DNA from: Achromobacter ruhlandii
Lineage (GTDB): Bacteria; Pseudomonadota; Gammaproteobacteria; Burkholderiales; Burkholderiaceae_B
DNA length: 64,000 nucleotides
Reading direction: 5' to 3'
Assembly: GCF_902859695.1 (NCBI RefSeq)
Contig: NZ_CADIJL010000004.1
Location: forward strand, 296,981 to 360,980
Positions 27,946 to 37,741 of the stretch are shown here, in pieces. The notes beneath the pieces were generated by a model. That model did no database searches, had not been told where the DNA came from, and saw only the letters and a program-made list of their open reading frames with translations. A program made the translations under genes and the position numbers. Position 1 is the first letter of the stretch; every line of letters starts with the position of its first letter.

Positions 27946-28208
27946 GCGGTGCGCCGTCAATGCATTCGGACGATCCGGCTTCGATTTGAATGCGATGCGG
28001 CTATCGCAAGCGCCGGGTTATCCCATCCTATATGCCGGCGAGTGCGAGACTTGTCTCTGGATTTTCAGACGGATCCATACAGAGGCCAAAAGGCGACCCC
28101 GGTAGATTAGCGGCCATCTTTTGGAAAGATCCATGGCCGTCCGCCTGTTATCCGCTCCGCGTTGCGTTCCAGCGCAATCCTGTATTCATCATGCAGGGAT
28201 TCTGGAAC
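27946..28208 (+). promoter_or_regulatory. Leader region of the TonB-dependent receptor
   Basis: After the amiC terminator the base composition drops to clearly lower GC and stays so through the receptor gene. I looked for a Fur-box-like dyad and did not find a good one. CAGGGA lies about 11 bases before ATG 28209 and is a usable ribosome site. No promoter hexamers were assigned with confidence. Confidence 0.35.
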
Positions 28209-30647
28209 ATGAAACGCACCAACATATCGCTGGCAGCAGCCCTCCTGTTGTCCACAACCTCTTATGGCCAGACCATCCCGAACGAGGCCACGCCCGGCGA
28301 GGCCAGGCAAGACGCTCGTGACGGGCTGAAGGTTTTTTCGCCGATCACTGTTAGCGCAACCATCAGGCCGGAAGATGTCGCCACGCAATCGATTTCCGCC
28401 GATGAGCTGAAAAGGACGGGTGGCAACAACTTTGGCACCATCATGCGCTACCAACCGCTGATCAGCGCATCAGGCGTGAATAATGGTTCCCGCAACGGCA
28501 AATCGGGTTTTGACCGCGGCGGTTACAGCAGCTACAACATTCGCGGCCTGGATGGCAACCGGGTGGCGCTGGATGTCAACGGCATTCCCTTGCCGGACGC
28601 CACCGGGCGCAGTTACGCGGTCTCCAGCGGCGAAGATACTTTTGGCATAGGCCGCGACTACATCGACCCCTATCTTTACGGCCAGGTGAACATCACTTCC
28701 GGATCGGCGCGCCAGAATACGGTCAAGAACGTGGTCGGCGGCTCCGTGTCATTCATCAGCAAATCACCGGACGCCTATCTCACGGACGGTAAACGCAGCT
28801 ACCTGGAATACACCGGCGAGTTCGACACCTCCGATCATGCCTGGCACAACGGCGCAACCACCGCGTTCGGCAATGACAGCGCCCGGGCATTGTTCGCCTA
28901 CAGCCGCCGTGATGGCAGGCAAACGCAGAACAACAGCGGCTATCTGGATACTTATCCGATGCGCTGGCATTCCGATGCCGCGCTGATCAACGGCGTGATC
29001 GACACCGGCGGCAGCGGCCGGATCATAGGCACGCTGGATTTCTACCGTAAATCCAGCAGGGAGAGCGCGCCCATGTATAAAAAGCTGAACAGCAGCGCCC
29101 CCCGCGAGAGCATCGTGGGCTCACACGGGCAGAAGAACTCCACGCAACGCGACTCAATCAGCCTGGCGCACGTATTCACGCCACGAAACAACACCCTGAT
29201 AGACACGATGGAAAGCAAGGTCTTCTATCAGCGCACTCGCGTTGGCGACGACACGGTGTCAGCGCAGGATATCGTCACTTCATCCAGGTGGAGGTCGACC
29301 GGCATGGAGACGGAGAACCCCTTGGAGAATGTTTCGACCTTCTCCCACATGAACACCAAGACGTATGGCCTGCAAAGCGAAATCACCAAGGACTATGGCG
29401 CCCAGGCATTGAATTACGGCGTGAATTTCTCGATAACGGATTTTTCCCGGCCGTTTGAACAAGTCGGCGCGAACTATCCCACCTTGCAGCCACAGGGCAA
29501 CAACAGAACCTATGACACGAATGTGTGGCTGAGCGACACCATCACCATCGGCGCGTTTTCGGTGATGCCGGGACTGAAATATTCGTGGCACAAGATCAAT
29601 CCGCAGGGCTTCGAGGCGCCATCCGACGACAACGCGCTGGGCGCTTTGACGCTGGCGGAAATCAACGAAATACATGGCAAGACGTTTACGGACGGCAAGC
29701 TATTGCCTTCGCTGACCGTCATGTATGCCTTCAACCCGGAGTTCCACACCTACCTGCAATACAAACGCGGCGTTTCGTATCCCACCAGCAGCCAGATAGC
29801 GGGAATCTGGCTGCATCCCAGGATTGGACGCGCCTCGCCGGCCATGGTCGGCAATTCCGATCTGAAGTCCGAAACCAGCAATCAGTTTGAACTCGGGGTG
29901 GCTGGCAAGGCAGCCCGTGGCCTCATGGTGCGCGGCAGTGTCTTCTACAACCGTTACGACAACTTCATCTATAACCGCAAGTACGCCTTGAGGGATTACC
30001 AGACAGGCGCGCCGAAACCTGGCGTGGAAAGCCTGCTTGCCAGGTTGCCGGCCTCGATTTCCAGCCTCACCATCGCCGAGAACCGCGACAAGGCCTATAT
30101 TTATGGCGCCGAGGTGGTCACCCGGATCGATTATGGCGCGCTCTTCGGCGCAGCCCATGGGCTGAGCAGCACTTTCGCCCTGGGGTACAACCAGGGCAAA
30201 TCGAAATCATCGTATTCGGGTGATGGCTGGGTGGAACTGGACAGCGTGCTGCCCGTCAAGGCCATTGCATCGTTGGCCTGGGATGACCCTGAAAACCGCT
30301 ACGGCGCAAGCATTACCGCCACCTTCGTCAAGGGCAAGCAAGCCGTCGATCCCGTCCGGCAGAACTTCCCGAACAATGGCAGCCTGACGTTCGAGGAGTA
30401 TTCCGGCAAATACGAAAAGAATTACATGCGCATTCCGGGATACAGCATTCTCGATCTGGCGGCTTATTACAACGTGAAGAAGCACCTGACGGTGGCGATG
30501 GGCGTCTACAACCTCACCAACCGCAAGTATTGGGAGTACGCCAGCAACAAGCGCATGACGATGGCCTCGGACCAGGACCAGCGTGATATCGCCCTGGGTG
30601 TCGCGCCTGGCAGGACCTACCAGTTAAGCGTCACCGCGATCTTCTGA
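28209..30647 (+). CDS. TonB-dependent outer-membrane receptor, heme/hemoglobin-receptor-like
   Basis: This 812-residue protein has a signal peptide MKRTNISLAAALLLSTTSYG, then a plug domain with FSPITVSATI (probable TonB box region) and SSYNIRGLDGNRVALDVNG. A 22-strand barrel follows, ending LSVTAIF with the usual terminal Phe. The plug wording RGLDGNRVALDVNGIPLPD and the late NSDLKSETSNQFELGV resemble the hemoglobin/transferrin/lactoferrin receptor group, so iron or heme uptake is likely. No heme-transport genes or sigma/anti-sigma pair adjoin it. Third codon positions hold many more A and T than in neighbouring genes, suggesting later acquisition. It lies between amiC and mutL, which are often neighbours elsewhere. 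Confidence 0.88.
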   Translation: MKRTNISLAAALLLSTTSYGQTIPNEATPGEARQDARDGLKVFSPITVSATIRPEDVATQSISADELKRTGGNNFGTIMRYQPLISASGVNNGSRNGKSGFDRGGYSSYNIRGLDGNRVALDVNGIPLPDATGRSYAVSSGEDTFGIGRDYIDPYLYGQVNITSGSARQNTVKNVVGGSVSFISKSPDAYLTDGKRSYLEYTGEFDTSDHAWHNGATTAFGNDSARALFAYSRRDGRQTQNNSGYLDTYPMRWHSDAALINGVIDTGGSGRIIGTLDFYRKSSRESAPMYKKLNSSAPRESIVGSHGQKNSTQRDSISLAHVFTPRNNTLIDTMESKVFYQRTRVGDDTVSAQDIVTSSRWRSTGMETENPLENVSTFSHMNTKTYGLQSEITKDYGAQALNYGVNFSITDFSRPFEQVGANYPTLQPQGNNRTYDTNVWLSDTITIGAFSVMPGLKYSWHKINPQGFEAPSDDNALGALTLAEINEIHGKTFTDGKLLPSLTVMYAFNPEFHTYLQYKRGVSYPTSSQIAGIWLHPRIGRASPAMVGNSDLKSETSNQFELGVAGKAARGLMVRGSVFYNRYDNFIYNRKYALRDYQTGAPKPGVESLLARLPASISSLTIAENRDKAYIYGAEVVTRIDYGALFGAAHGLSSTFALGYNQGKSKSSYSGDGWVELDSVLPVKAIASLAWDDPENRYGASITATFVKGKQAVDPVRQNFPNNGSLTFEEYSGKYEKNYMRIPGYSILDLAAYYNVKKHLTVAMGVYNLTNRKYWEYASNKRMTMASDQDQRDIALGVAPGRTYQLSVTAIF

Positions 30648-30695
30648 CCCCATCCTTTTCCGTTTCCGGTGGCGGCTGCGCGTCCGTCGGCGCCG

Positions 30696-31334
30696 CTAGC
30701 CGCCCCGGCGCGCGCGCAGCAGCTTGAACAGGGCCGCGCCGACCACCGGCACGATGGCCGCGGCCAGGCCGATCAGGACGATGGTGTTCAGGTGTTCCCT
30801 CACCAACGGGATGTTGCCGAAGAAATAGCCCGCCGCCACCAGGCTCACCACCCACAACAGCGCGCCCAGGATGTTGAACATCTGGAAGCGCGACAACGGC
30901 ATGTCGGCCACGCCGGCCACGAACGGCGCGAACGTGCGCACCACCGGAATGAAGCGCGACATGACGATGGTCTTGCCGCCATGCTTCTCGTAGAACGCAT
31001 GCGTGCGCATCAGCGCCCCACGATCCAGGAAGCGCAGGTTCATCGAGAACACGCGCGGCCCGAGGTAGCGGCCGATGGCGTAGTTCACGCTGTTGCCGGT
31101 AATCGCGGCCACGATCAGCAGCGCGCCCAGCAATACCGGATCCAGGCTGCCCGTGGCGCCGAAGGCGCCAGCGATGAACAGCAGGGAGTCTCCCGGCAGG
31201 AAGGGCAGCACCACCAGCCCGGTTTCCGCGAAAACGATCAGGAACAGCACCAGATAGACCCACACGCCGTACTGCTGGACCCAGACGCCAAGGGTCTGGT
31301 CGATGTGGAGCACCATTTGGAAAAAATCGAGCAT
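30696..31334 (-). CDS. DedA-family inner-membrane protein
   Basis: This 212-residue protein has about five hydrophobic segments. The DedA hallmarks are [19 protein letters not shown] near the N-terminus and [16 protein letters not shown] in the middle, the latter holding the conserved Arg residues. Family members (YqjA, YghB, DedA) are proton-dependent membrane proteins, recently linked to flipping of lipid carriers and to membrane integrity. ATG 31334 is favoured; a TTG directly upstream would add one residue. It is divergent from mutL (76 bp apart) and convergent with the TonB receptor gene. Confidence 0.92.
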   Translation of the reverse strand: MLDFFQMVLHIDQTLGVWVQQYGVWVYLVLFLIVFAETGLVVLPFLPGDSLLFIAGAFGATGSLDPVLLGALLIVAAITGNSVNYAIGRYLGPRVFSMNLRFLDRGALMRTHAFYEKHGGKTIVMSRFIPVVRTFAPFVAGVADMPLSRFQMFNILGALLWVVSLVAAGYFFGNIPLVREHLNTIVLIGLAAAIVPVVGAALFKLLRARRGG

Positions 31335-31410
31335 CAATACGTCCCTGGAAGCGGAAGGGGAATCAGGCCACGACTATAGCCCACCGTGTCCAGAGGCTAA
31401 AATCCTCCCT

Positions 31411-33378
31411 ATGGCTACACCGGAACCCCCCATGACAGAACGCCGCTCCATTCTTGCGCTGCCCGACCTGCTGATCAGCCAGATCGCCGCGGGCGAAGTG
31501 ATCGAGAGACCCGCCTCGGTGCTCAAGGAAATCCTCGAGAACGCCATCGACGCCGGCGCCCGCGCGATCGAGGTGCGCCTGGAGGGCGGCGGCATCCGCC
31601 GCATTGCGGTGACCGACGACGGCGGCGGCATTCCACCGGAAGAACTGCCGCTGGCGCTGGCGCGCCACGCCACCAGCAAGATCCGCAACCTGCACGAGCT
31701 GGAATCGGTCGCGTCCATGGGGTTCCGCGGCGAGGCGCTGGCCTCGATCGCCTCGGTGGCGCAGGTTTCGATTATTTCGCGCACCCGCGATGGCGAGCAT
31801 GCCTGGCAGATCCAGGCCGGCAGCATGCAGGTCACGCCCGCGTCGGGCCCGCCTGGCACCACCGTGGACGTGCGCCAGCTGTTCGACGCGGTGCCGGCGC
31901 GCCGCAAGTTCCTGCGCTCGGAAGCCACCGAATTCGGCCACTGCGTCGACGCCATGGAGCGCATCGCGCTGGCCCATCCCCAGATCGCCTTCCGCCTGTT
32001 CCACCACGACCGCGCGCAGCGCCAGTGGCTGCCGGCCGATCCGCCGCAGCGCATCCGCGACGTGCTGGGCGCGGAATTCGCCGAACATGGCCTGCTGCTG
32101 TCGCACAGCGTCGGCACGGTCAGCCTGGCCGGCATGATCACCCGCCCCACCGCGGCCCGCGCCCGCGCCGACCGGCAGTATCTGTACGTCAACGGCCGCT
32201 ACGTGCGCGACCGCACCGTCAGCCACGCGCTGCGCGCCGCCTATGCCGACGTGCTGCATGGCGACCGCCAGCCGGCCTACGTACTGTTCCTGGACATCGA
32301 CCCGGCCGCGGTCGACGTCAACGTGCATCCGGCCAAGCACGAGGTGCGCTTTCGCGACAGCGGCGCCGTGCACCGCTTCGTCAACCACGCGGTCAGTCAG
32401 ACGCTGGCGCAGACGGGCGGATCGTCGGCGGTGGCGCCGACCGCGGCGACGCGCGATGACGATGACGGATTCGAGACCGTGGCGCCATCAGCGCCCACGA
32501 CAACCGGCGGCTTGCCCGCCTCCGCGCCGGCCGACACGCCTCGCCCCGGCTATACCGGCGCCAGCCCGGGCGCCGCGCCCGCCTACGGCCTGCGGCCCTC
32601 GCCGGCGCCGCAGCGCCCGCACACGCAGGTGCCGTTCCGCCTGCACGCCGAGCCGGCCGGGATTCCCGCCGCCGACTGGCAATCGCTGTATCGCCCCCTG
32701 ACCGAAGACACCGCCGCGCGCGTCGAGCCGCTGCGCGACGTGGCGGCGCTGGCGCCGCAGGCCGCGCCCGCGCCGACGCTGCCGGCCGACGAGGAACACC
32801 CGCTCGGCATGGCGCTGGGCCAGTTGCACGGCATCTACATCCTGGCGCAGAACCGCCGCGGCATGGTGCTGGTGGACATGCACGCGGCCCATGAGCGCGT
32901 GGTCTACGAACAACTCAAGCAGGCGCTGGACGCGCGCAGCCTGCCGCGCCAGGACCTGCTGGTGCCGGTGGTGTTCCACGCCCAGGAAAAGGATGTGGCG
33001 GTGGTCGAGGAATTCGAGGAACAGCTGGAAGACCTCGGCTTCCAGATGCGCCCCTCGGGCCCCACGTCGATCGCGGTGCGCTCGGTGCCCGCCATCCTGG
33101 CGCGCGGCGACATCGAGACGCTGGCGCGCGCCGTGCTGCGCGACCTGGCCGGCGTGGGCGTGTCGCGCCTGCTGACCGAACAGCGCAACGAACTGCTCTC
33201 GACCATGGCCTGCCATGGCTCGGTGCGCGCCAACCGCAAGCTCACGATCGAAGAGATGAACGGCCTGCTGCGGCAGATGGAAGCCACCGAGCGCGCCGAC
33301 CAGTGCAACCACGGCCGGCCGACCTGGGTGCAGTGGTCGGTATCCGACCTGGACAAGCTGTTCCTGCGCGGGCAATAG
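31411..33378 (+). CDS. mutL: DNA mismatch repair protein MutL
   Basis: This 655-residue protein connects MutS mismatch recognition to strand incision. The GHKL ATPase domain shows [33 protein letters not shown] and [12 protein letters not shown]. The transducer domain contains [10 protein letters not shown] and [14 protein letters not shown] Pro/Ala-rich linker (about residues 345-460) leads to the dimerisation domain. The C-terminus lacks the DQHA(X)2E(X)4E endonuclease motif and has the [12 protein letters not shown] variant found in many MutL proteins with no MutH, so whether it nicks DNA needs care. ATG 31411 or 31432 could be the start. miaA follows after 3 bases. Confidence 0.96.
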   Translation: MATPEPPMTERRSILALPDLLISQIAAGEVIERPASVLKEILENAIDAGARAIEVRLEGGGIRRIAVTDDGGGIPPEELPLALARHATSKIRNLHELESVASMGFRGEALASIASVAQVSIISRTRDGEHAWQIQAGSMQVTPASGPPGTTVDVRQLFDAVPARRKFLRSEATEFGHCVDAMERIALAHPQIAFRLFHHDRAQRQWLPADPPQRIRDVLGAEFAEHGLLLSHSVGTVSLAGMITRPTAARARADRQYLYVNGRYVRDRTVSHALRAAYADVLHGDRQPAYVLFLDIDPAAVDVNVHPAKHEVRFRDSGAVHRFVNHAVSQTLAQTGGSSAVAPTAATRDDDDGFETVAPSAPTTTGGLPASAPADTPRPGYTGASPGAAPAYGLRPSPAPQRPHTQVPFRLHAEPAGIPAADWQSLYRPLTEDTAARVEPLRDVAALAPQAAPAPTLPADEEHPLGMALGQLHGIYILAQNRRGMVLVDMHAAHERVVYEQLKQALDARSLPRQDLLVPVVFHAQEKDVAVVEEFEEQLEDLGFQMRPSGPTSIAVRSVPAILARGDIETLARAVLRDLAGVGVSRLLTEQRNELLSTMACHGSVRANRKLTIEEMNGLLRQMEATERADQCNHGRPTWVQWSVSDLDKLFLRGQ

Positions 33379-33381
33379 ATC

Positions 33382-34338
33382 TTGTCCGTGTCCGCCCCTC
33401 CCCTCGTCATCTGCCTGGCCGGCCCCACCGCGGCCGGCAAGAGCGCCTCCACCCTGGCGCTGGCCGAACGCTGGCCGCTGGAAATCATCAACGTCGATTC
33501 CGCCACCATCTACCGCGGCATGGACATCGGCACCGCCAAGCCGTCACCGGCCGAACAAGCGCAGGTGCCCCAGCACCTGCTGGATATCCGGGACCCGGCA
33601 CAGTCGTATTCGGCGGCCGAATTCCGCGCCGACGCGCTGCGCCTGATCGACGCGATCCGCGCGCGCGGCCGCATTCCGCTTCTGGCCGGCGGCACCATGA
33701 TGTACTACAAGGCGCTGCGCGACGGCCTGGACGACCTGCCGCAGGCCGACCCCGCGCTGCGCGCAGAACTGGAAGCGCGCGCCGCCCGTGACGGCTGGCC
33801 AGCGCTGCACGCCGAGCTGGCGCGGCTCGACCCCGTCACCGCCGCGCGCCTGGCGCCCAACGACAGCCAGCGGATCCAGCGCGCGCTGGAGATCTGCCAG
33901 TTATCGGGCCAGCCCATGTCGGCGCTGCTCGGCCGCCAGCGCGCCGCCGCCGGCGACGACGACCACCGCTACCTGACCATCAGCCTGGAACCCTCGGCGC
34001 GCGCCGCGCTGCACGCGCGCATCGAACAGCGCTTCGACGCGATGCTGGCCAGCGGCCTGTTGGAAGAAGTGCGCGGCCTGCATGCACGCGCCGACCTGCA
34101 CCCGGGCCTGCCGTCGGTGCGCTGCGTCGGCTACCGCCAGATGTGGGCCCATCTCGACGGCGAGATCAGCCTGGAGGAAGCCCGCGAGCAGGGCATCGCC
34201 GCCACCCGCCAGCTGGCCAAGCGCCAGATCACCTGGCTGCGGGCCCAGCCCGAGCGCGTGATCGTCGACTGCCTGGCGGCCGACGCGGTGGCGCAGACCA
34301 TCGACGCGGTGGCCGCGGCGCTGGCCGACGCATCCTGA
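33382..34338 (+). CDS. miaA: tRNA dimethylallyltransferase MiaA
   Basis: This 318-residue enzyme adds the dimethylallyl group to A37 of tRNAs that read UNN codons. The P-loop is GPTAAGKS at residues 14-21. It is followed by [47 protein letters not shown] and the QRIQRALEI stretch. The C-terminal RCVGYRQMW and [14 protein letters not shown] contact tRNA. The start is TTG 33382 or GTG 33388, both weak codons close behind mutL, implying translational coupling. The mutL-miaA order is conserved in proteobacteria, but the usual hfq does not follow here. Confidence 0.96.
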   Translation: MSVSAPPLVICLAGPTAAGKSASTLALAERWPLEIINVDSATIYRGMDIGTAKPSPAEQAQVPQHLLDIRDPAQSYSAAEFRADALRLIDAIRARGRIPLLAGGTMMYYKALRDGLDDLPQADPALRAELEARAARDGWPALHAELARLDPVTAARLAPNDSQRIQRALEICQLSGQPMSALLGRQRAAAGDDDHRYLTISLEPSARAALHARIEQRFDAMLASGLLEEVRGLHARADLHPGLPSVRCVGYRQMWAHLDGEISLEEAREQGIAATRQLAKRQITWLRAQPERVIVDCLAADAVAQTIDAVAAALADAS

Positions 34339-34419
34339 CGCAAGCGGCTGCGAGCCTTCGGGCCTGGCCGCTCGCCGCAACCGGCCGCCCGCGACGGCGA
34401 CCAATCACTGGATATCGAG

Positions 34420-34917
34420 ATGATGGACATCAACGAAGCAAGCACGTCTTTCGCCGCCATGCTGCGCAAGCAGCACGAGGCCTTGATCGGCGAAATCCAG
34501 CGGTTGCTCCGCGAACGTCCGTTCACGCTGGACCAGGGCGTTTCCAGGGAAACCGTGGACGCCATCCACTTCGAGTACGACTGGGAGTCGTTCACTCCCG
34601 TCGCGATTCCCCTGAACACACGCTCCGGCTACTGTGGACGGGGCCTGCGGCTGGCATTGCAGTACCCGTTGATTCCGCCCGATGTCGACGCCGCGTTGAC
34701 CGAAGCCATGGACAACGAGGACGACGATTTCGGCGATGAACTGCGCGAAAAAATGACCGAGACCTACCTCGCCTGGTTCCAGGCGGCCTGGCGCGACGCG
34801 CGGGACGCCAACCGGCAGGTGCGCGGCTTTCTGTCCGTTCACGACACCATCTGGCGCACGGACCTGGATACGGGAGAAGCATTCCGCGAGGACGCGGGCC
34901 GGGTCAAGTTCTTCTAG
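34420..34917 (+). CDS. Hypothetical protein, acidic, 165 residues
   Basis: I do not recognise this protein. It starts MMDINEASTSFAAMLRKQHE, has no signal peptide or hydrophobic segment, and is rich in Asp and Glu (for example NEDDDFGDEL). DYDWESF-like stretch FEYDWESFTPVAIPLN and RGLRLALQYPLIPP look like ordered soluble domains. The frame is intact and ends at a clear terminator. It lies between miaA and purM on the opposite strand to purM. It may be a lineage-specific cytosolic protein of unknown function. Confidence 0.75.
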   Translation: MMDINEASTSFAAMLRKQHEALIGEIQRLLRERPFTLDQGVSRETVDAIHFEYDWESFTPVAIPLNTRSGYCGRGLRLALQYPLIPPDVDAALTEAMDNEDDDFGDELREKMTETYLAWFQAAWRDARDANRQVRGFLSVHDTIWRTDLDTGEAFREDAGRVKFF

Positions 34918-34930
34918 CCGGACAGCGAAA

Positions 34931-34960
34931 TAAAAAACCCGCCACCAGGGCGGGTTCTTC
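34931..34960. terminator. Bidirectional terminator between the hypothetical gene and purM
   Basis: AACCCGCC-ACCAG-GGCGGGTT forms an 8-bp stem. On the minus strand (purM direction) it is followed by a T-rich run, TTTTATTT after a short T stretch; on the plus strand by CTTCATT. It is strongest for purM. Confidence 0.8.
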
Positions 34961-34978
34961 ATTGCGAGGCCAGCCGGC

Positions 34979-36028
34979 TCAGACCACCACGGTCTGCGGC
35001 ATGCCTTCGGTCTGGGCGACGATCTCGCCCAGCTTGCTGACGGTTTCGCCCTGCTCGCGCAGCGTGGCGGCGATGGCGTCGGCCTGGGCCGGATCCACCA
35101 CCAGCACCATGCCGATGCCGCAGTTGAAGACGCGGTACATCTCGGTGTCCTCGACGCCGCCCTGCTCCTGCAGCCACTGGAACAGCTTGGGCATTTCCCA
35201 GCTGTCGCGCCGCAGGCGGGCCGACAGGCCGTCCTGCAGGATGCGCGGCACGTTGTCGAGCAGGCCGCCGCCGGTGATATGGGCCAGGCCCTTGATGGCG
35301 CTGCCGTGCTTGGCCAGCGCGGCCAGCACCTGCTTGACGTAGATGCGGGTCGGGGCCATGACCACGTCGACCAGCGGCTGGCCGTGGAAGTCGTCGTCGG
35401 GCTTGGCGCCGGCGCGTTCCAGGATCTTGCGCAGCAGCGAATAGCCGTTCGAGTGCGCGCCGCTGGACGCCAGGCCCAGCACCACATCGCCGACCTTGAT
35501 CGACTTGCCGTCGATGATGGCCGACTTCTCGACCGCGCCCACCGCGAACCCGGCCAGGTCGTATTCGCCATCGGGGTACATGCCCGGCATTTCGGCGGTT
35601 TCGCCGCCGATCAGGGCGCAGCCCGACAGTTCGCAGCCCTTGGCGATGCCGCCCACCACCGACGCCGCCGTGTCCACCGAAAGCTTGCCGCAACCGAAAT
35701 AATCCAGGAAGAACAGCGGCTCGGCGCCCTGCACCAGGATGTCGTTGACGCTCATCGCCACCAGGTCGATGCCGACGGTGTCGTGGCGGTTCCAGTCGAA
35801 CGCCAGGCGCAGCTTGGTGCCGACGCCGTCGGTGCCGGAGACCAGCACCGGCTCCTTGTAGTGCTTGGGCACTTCGAACAGGCCGCCAAAGCCGCCGATA
35901 CCGGCCAGCACCCCGGGGCGCATGGTGCGCGCCGCAAGCGGTTTGATACGGTCGACCAGGGCGTCGCCCGCGTCGATGTCGACACCGGCGTCACGGTAGG
36001 TCAGGGGAGCTTTGGGTTGATTCGTCAT
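34979..36028 (-). CDS. purM: Phosphoribosylformylglycinamidine cyclo-ligase PurM (AIR synthetase)
   Basis: This 349-residue enzyme closes the imidazole ring in purine synthesis, turning FGAM and ATP into AIR. Characteristic segments are [51 protein letters not shown] and [15 protein letters not shown] [15 protein letters not shown]. The length matches the family. ATG 36028 begins [20 protein letters not shown], the normal N-terminus. It is divergent from hda with 316 bp between, as in many Burkholderiales, and its transcript ends at a T-rich hairpin. Confidence 0.97.
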   Translation of the reverse strand: MTNQPKAPLTYRDAGVDIDAGDALVDRIKPLAARTMRPGVLAGIGGFGGLFEVPKHYKEPVLVSGTDGVGTKLRLAFDWNRHDTVGIDLVAMSVNDILVQGAEPLFFLDYFGCGKLSVDTAASVVGGIAKGCELSGCALIGGETAEMPGMYPDGEYDLAGFAVGAVEKSAIIDGKSIKVGDVVLGLASSGAHSNGYSLLRKILERAGAKPDDDFHGQPLVDVVMAPTRIYVKQVLAALAKHGSAIKGLAHITGGGLLDNVPRILQDGLSARLRRDSWEMPKLFQWLQEQGGVEDTEMYRVFNCGIGMVLVVDPAQADAIAATLREQGETVSKLGEIVAQTEGMPQTVVV

Positions 36029-36344
36029 GAGAAATGCCGTGGGATATGTAACAATTGCTGGGAATTGGGGTGGAACGCCCTGCATTTTACGATGTTGCAG
36101 CCCGGTCCTGGCCAGCGCCCGGCGAAAGCCGCCGGCGGCGGGCGGGACGGCCCCGGCCCGGCGCGGCGCCATTTTGGCGCAAACCCAAGCCAGGCAAAGG
36201 GCTTGGACGCGACACCGGCGCCCCGGGTGGTTTAAAGTGTAGGGTTGGCCGATAGCGATTTTGCCAGTTTCTGGCGGGCAACGCCGCCGCCGGCCGTGGG
36301 CTCACCCTGGAGCCTGGCTCTACCCGCCTGATCGATAACCTCTC
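36029..36344. promoter_or_regulatory. Divergent purM / hda control region
   Basis: This 316-bp gap has no gene. It contains two small hairpins in a row: GCGCC-ATTTT-GGCGC at about 36167-36181 and CCAAGCC-AGGCAAAG-GGCTTGG at about 36185-36206. TTTAAA at 36232 may be part of a promoter toward hda. No PurR-like operator was recognised. Confidence 0.35.
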
Positions 36345-37046
36345 ATGAACCGCCAGCTGCTGCTCGACGTTCTTCCCGCGCCAGCGCCCTCGCTGAACAA
36401 CTTCATCGCCGGTCCCAACGGAGAGGCGCTGGCGGCCGTGCGCACGCTCGCTCCCGGCCGCGCGCTGTACATCTGGGGCGCGGCCGGCTGCGGCCGCAGC
36501 CACCTGCTGCGCGCGCTGACCGCGCGCCCCGACGCTGTCTACATCGAAGCGGCCAACAGCGCCAACATCCTGCGCGTGCTGGCCGAGGCCGATTCCAAGT
36601 CGCCCATGCCCAAGTTCGTGGCGGTGGACGACGTGCACCTCATGGACGAGCACCGCCAGGCGGGCCTGTTCGCCCTGTACAACCGCTGGCGCGAATCGGC
36701 CGCCACCGGCCGCGCCTTCGCGCTGGCCGTGGCGGGCGACCGCTCGACGCTGTCGATGCCGCTGCGCGAAGACCTGCGCACCCGGCTGGGCTGGGACCTG
36801 GTGTTCCGCCTCGATCCCCTTTCCGACGCCGACAAGCTGGCGGCGCTGGCGGCCCAGGCGGCCCAACGCGGCCTGCACCTGGCGCCCGAAATCATCAACT
36901 GGATGTTGACGCACCACGAGCGCGACATCCGCAAGCTGGCGGCCTTGCTGGACGCGCTGGACCGATACTCCCTGGCCACCGGCCGTCCCATCACCCTGCC
37001 CCTGCTGCGCGCCATGCTCGCAGACCCGGATTCACAACGCACATGA
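36345..37046 (+). CDS. hda: DnaA regulatory inactivator Hda
   Basis: This 233-residue AAA+ protein resembles the ATPase region of DnaA. With the loaded sliding clamp it stimulates ATP hydrolysis by DnaA, preventing re-initiation of replication. The N-terminal MNRQLLLDVLP includes the clamp-binding QLLLDV. The nucleotide loop is WGAAGCGRSHLLRAL, the form with GRS that Hda proteins use. VAVDDVHLMDE is Walker B, and the DnaA-like sensor region lies in LGWDLVFRL. Its stop overlaps the next start as ATGA, so it is coupled to the HAD phosphatase gene. Confidence 0.94.
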   Translation: MNRQLLLDVLPAPAPSLNNFIAGPNGEALAAVRTLAPGRALYIWGAAGCGRSHLLRALTARPDAVYIEAANSANILRVLAEADSKSPMPKFVAVDDVHLMDEHRQAGLFALYNRWRESAATGRAFALAVAGDRSTLSMPLREDLRTRLGWDLVFRLDPLSDADKLAALAAQAAQRGLHLAPEIINWMLTHHERDIRKLAALLDALDRYSLATGRPITLPLLRAMLADPDSQRT

Positions 37047-37741
37047 CCTCCCGACGTCTCGCCCTGTTCGACCTGGATCACACCCTGCTGCCGCTGGACA
37101 GCGACTACCAATGGGCCGACTACCTGGCGCGCACCGGCCGCGCCGGCGATCCGGACGAGGCCCGTCGCCAGAACGACGACCTGATGGACCGCTACAACCG
37201 CGGCGAACTCACCGCCGAACAGGCCGCCGAGTTCATGCTGGGCCTGCTGGCGGCGCACGCGCCGTTCGACCTGGCCGCCTGGCACGAGGCCTTCATGGCC
37301 GAGGTCATCCGCCCGTCGATCACCCCCGCCGCGCGCGCGCTGGTCGAATCGCACCTGGAAGCCGGCGACCTGTGCGCCGTGGTCACCGCCACCAACAGTT
37401 TCGTCACCGCCCCCATCGCCCGCGCCTTCGGCATCCCCCACCTGGTGGCCACCGACGCCGAAGTCCAGCGCGGCCGCTACACCGGCCGCATCCTCGGCAC
37501 CCCCAGCTTCAAGGAAGGCAAGGTGGTGCGCGTGAACGACTGGCTGGCCGCCATGGGCCTGGGGCTTGCGGATTTCCCCGAATCGTTTTTCTATAGCGAT
37601 TCGGTCAATGATGTCCCGCTGCTCGAAAAGGTGACCCGCCCGATCGCCGCCAACCCCAGCCCCACCCTGCGCGCCATCGCCCAGGAACGCGGCTGGCAAG
37701 TGATCGATCTGTTCGACCACGTCATAGATGCCAAGTCCTAA
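37043..37741 (+). CDS. HAD-superfamily subfamily IB hydrolase (SerB-like phosphatase)
   Basis: This 232-residue protein has the DxDxT nucleophile motif LFDLDHTLLPLDSDYQWADY at the N-terminus, motif II Thr in VVTATNSF, Lys in FKEGKVVRV and motif III in YSDSVNDVPLL. This is the IB layout shared by phosphoserine phosphatases and a group of small phosphatases near hda in Burkholderiales, some of which act on histidinol phosphate. The substrate is not certain. It overlaps hda by 4 bases and pcnB starts immediately after its stop, so all three are translated from one message. Confidence 0.9.
   Translation: MTSRRLALFDLDHTLLPLDSDYQWADYLARTGRAGDPDEARRQNDDLMDRYNRGELTAEQAAEFMLGLLAAHAPFDLAAWHEAFMAEVIRPSITPAARALVESHLEAGDLCAVVTATNSFVTAPIARAFGIPHLVATDAEVQRGRYTGRILGTPSFKEGKVVRVNDWLAAMGLGLADFPESFFYSDSVNDVPLLEKVTRPIAANPSPTLRAIAQERGWQVIDLFDHVIDAKS

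Noticed and set aside
27946..28208. Fur box ahead of the TonB receptor
   Set aside because: I scanned for a GATAATGATAATCATTATC-like dyad on both strands and saw nothing close enough to claim.
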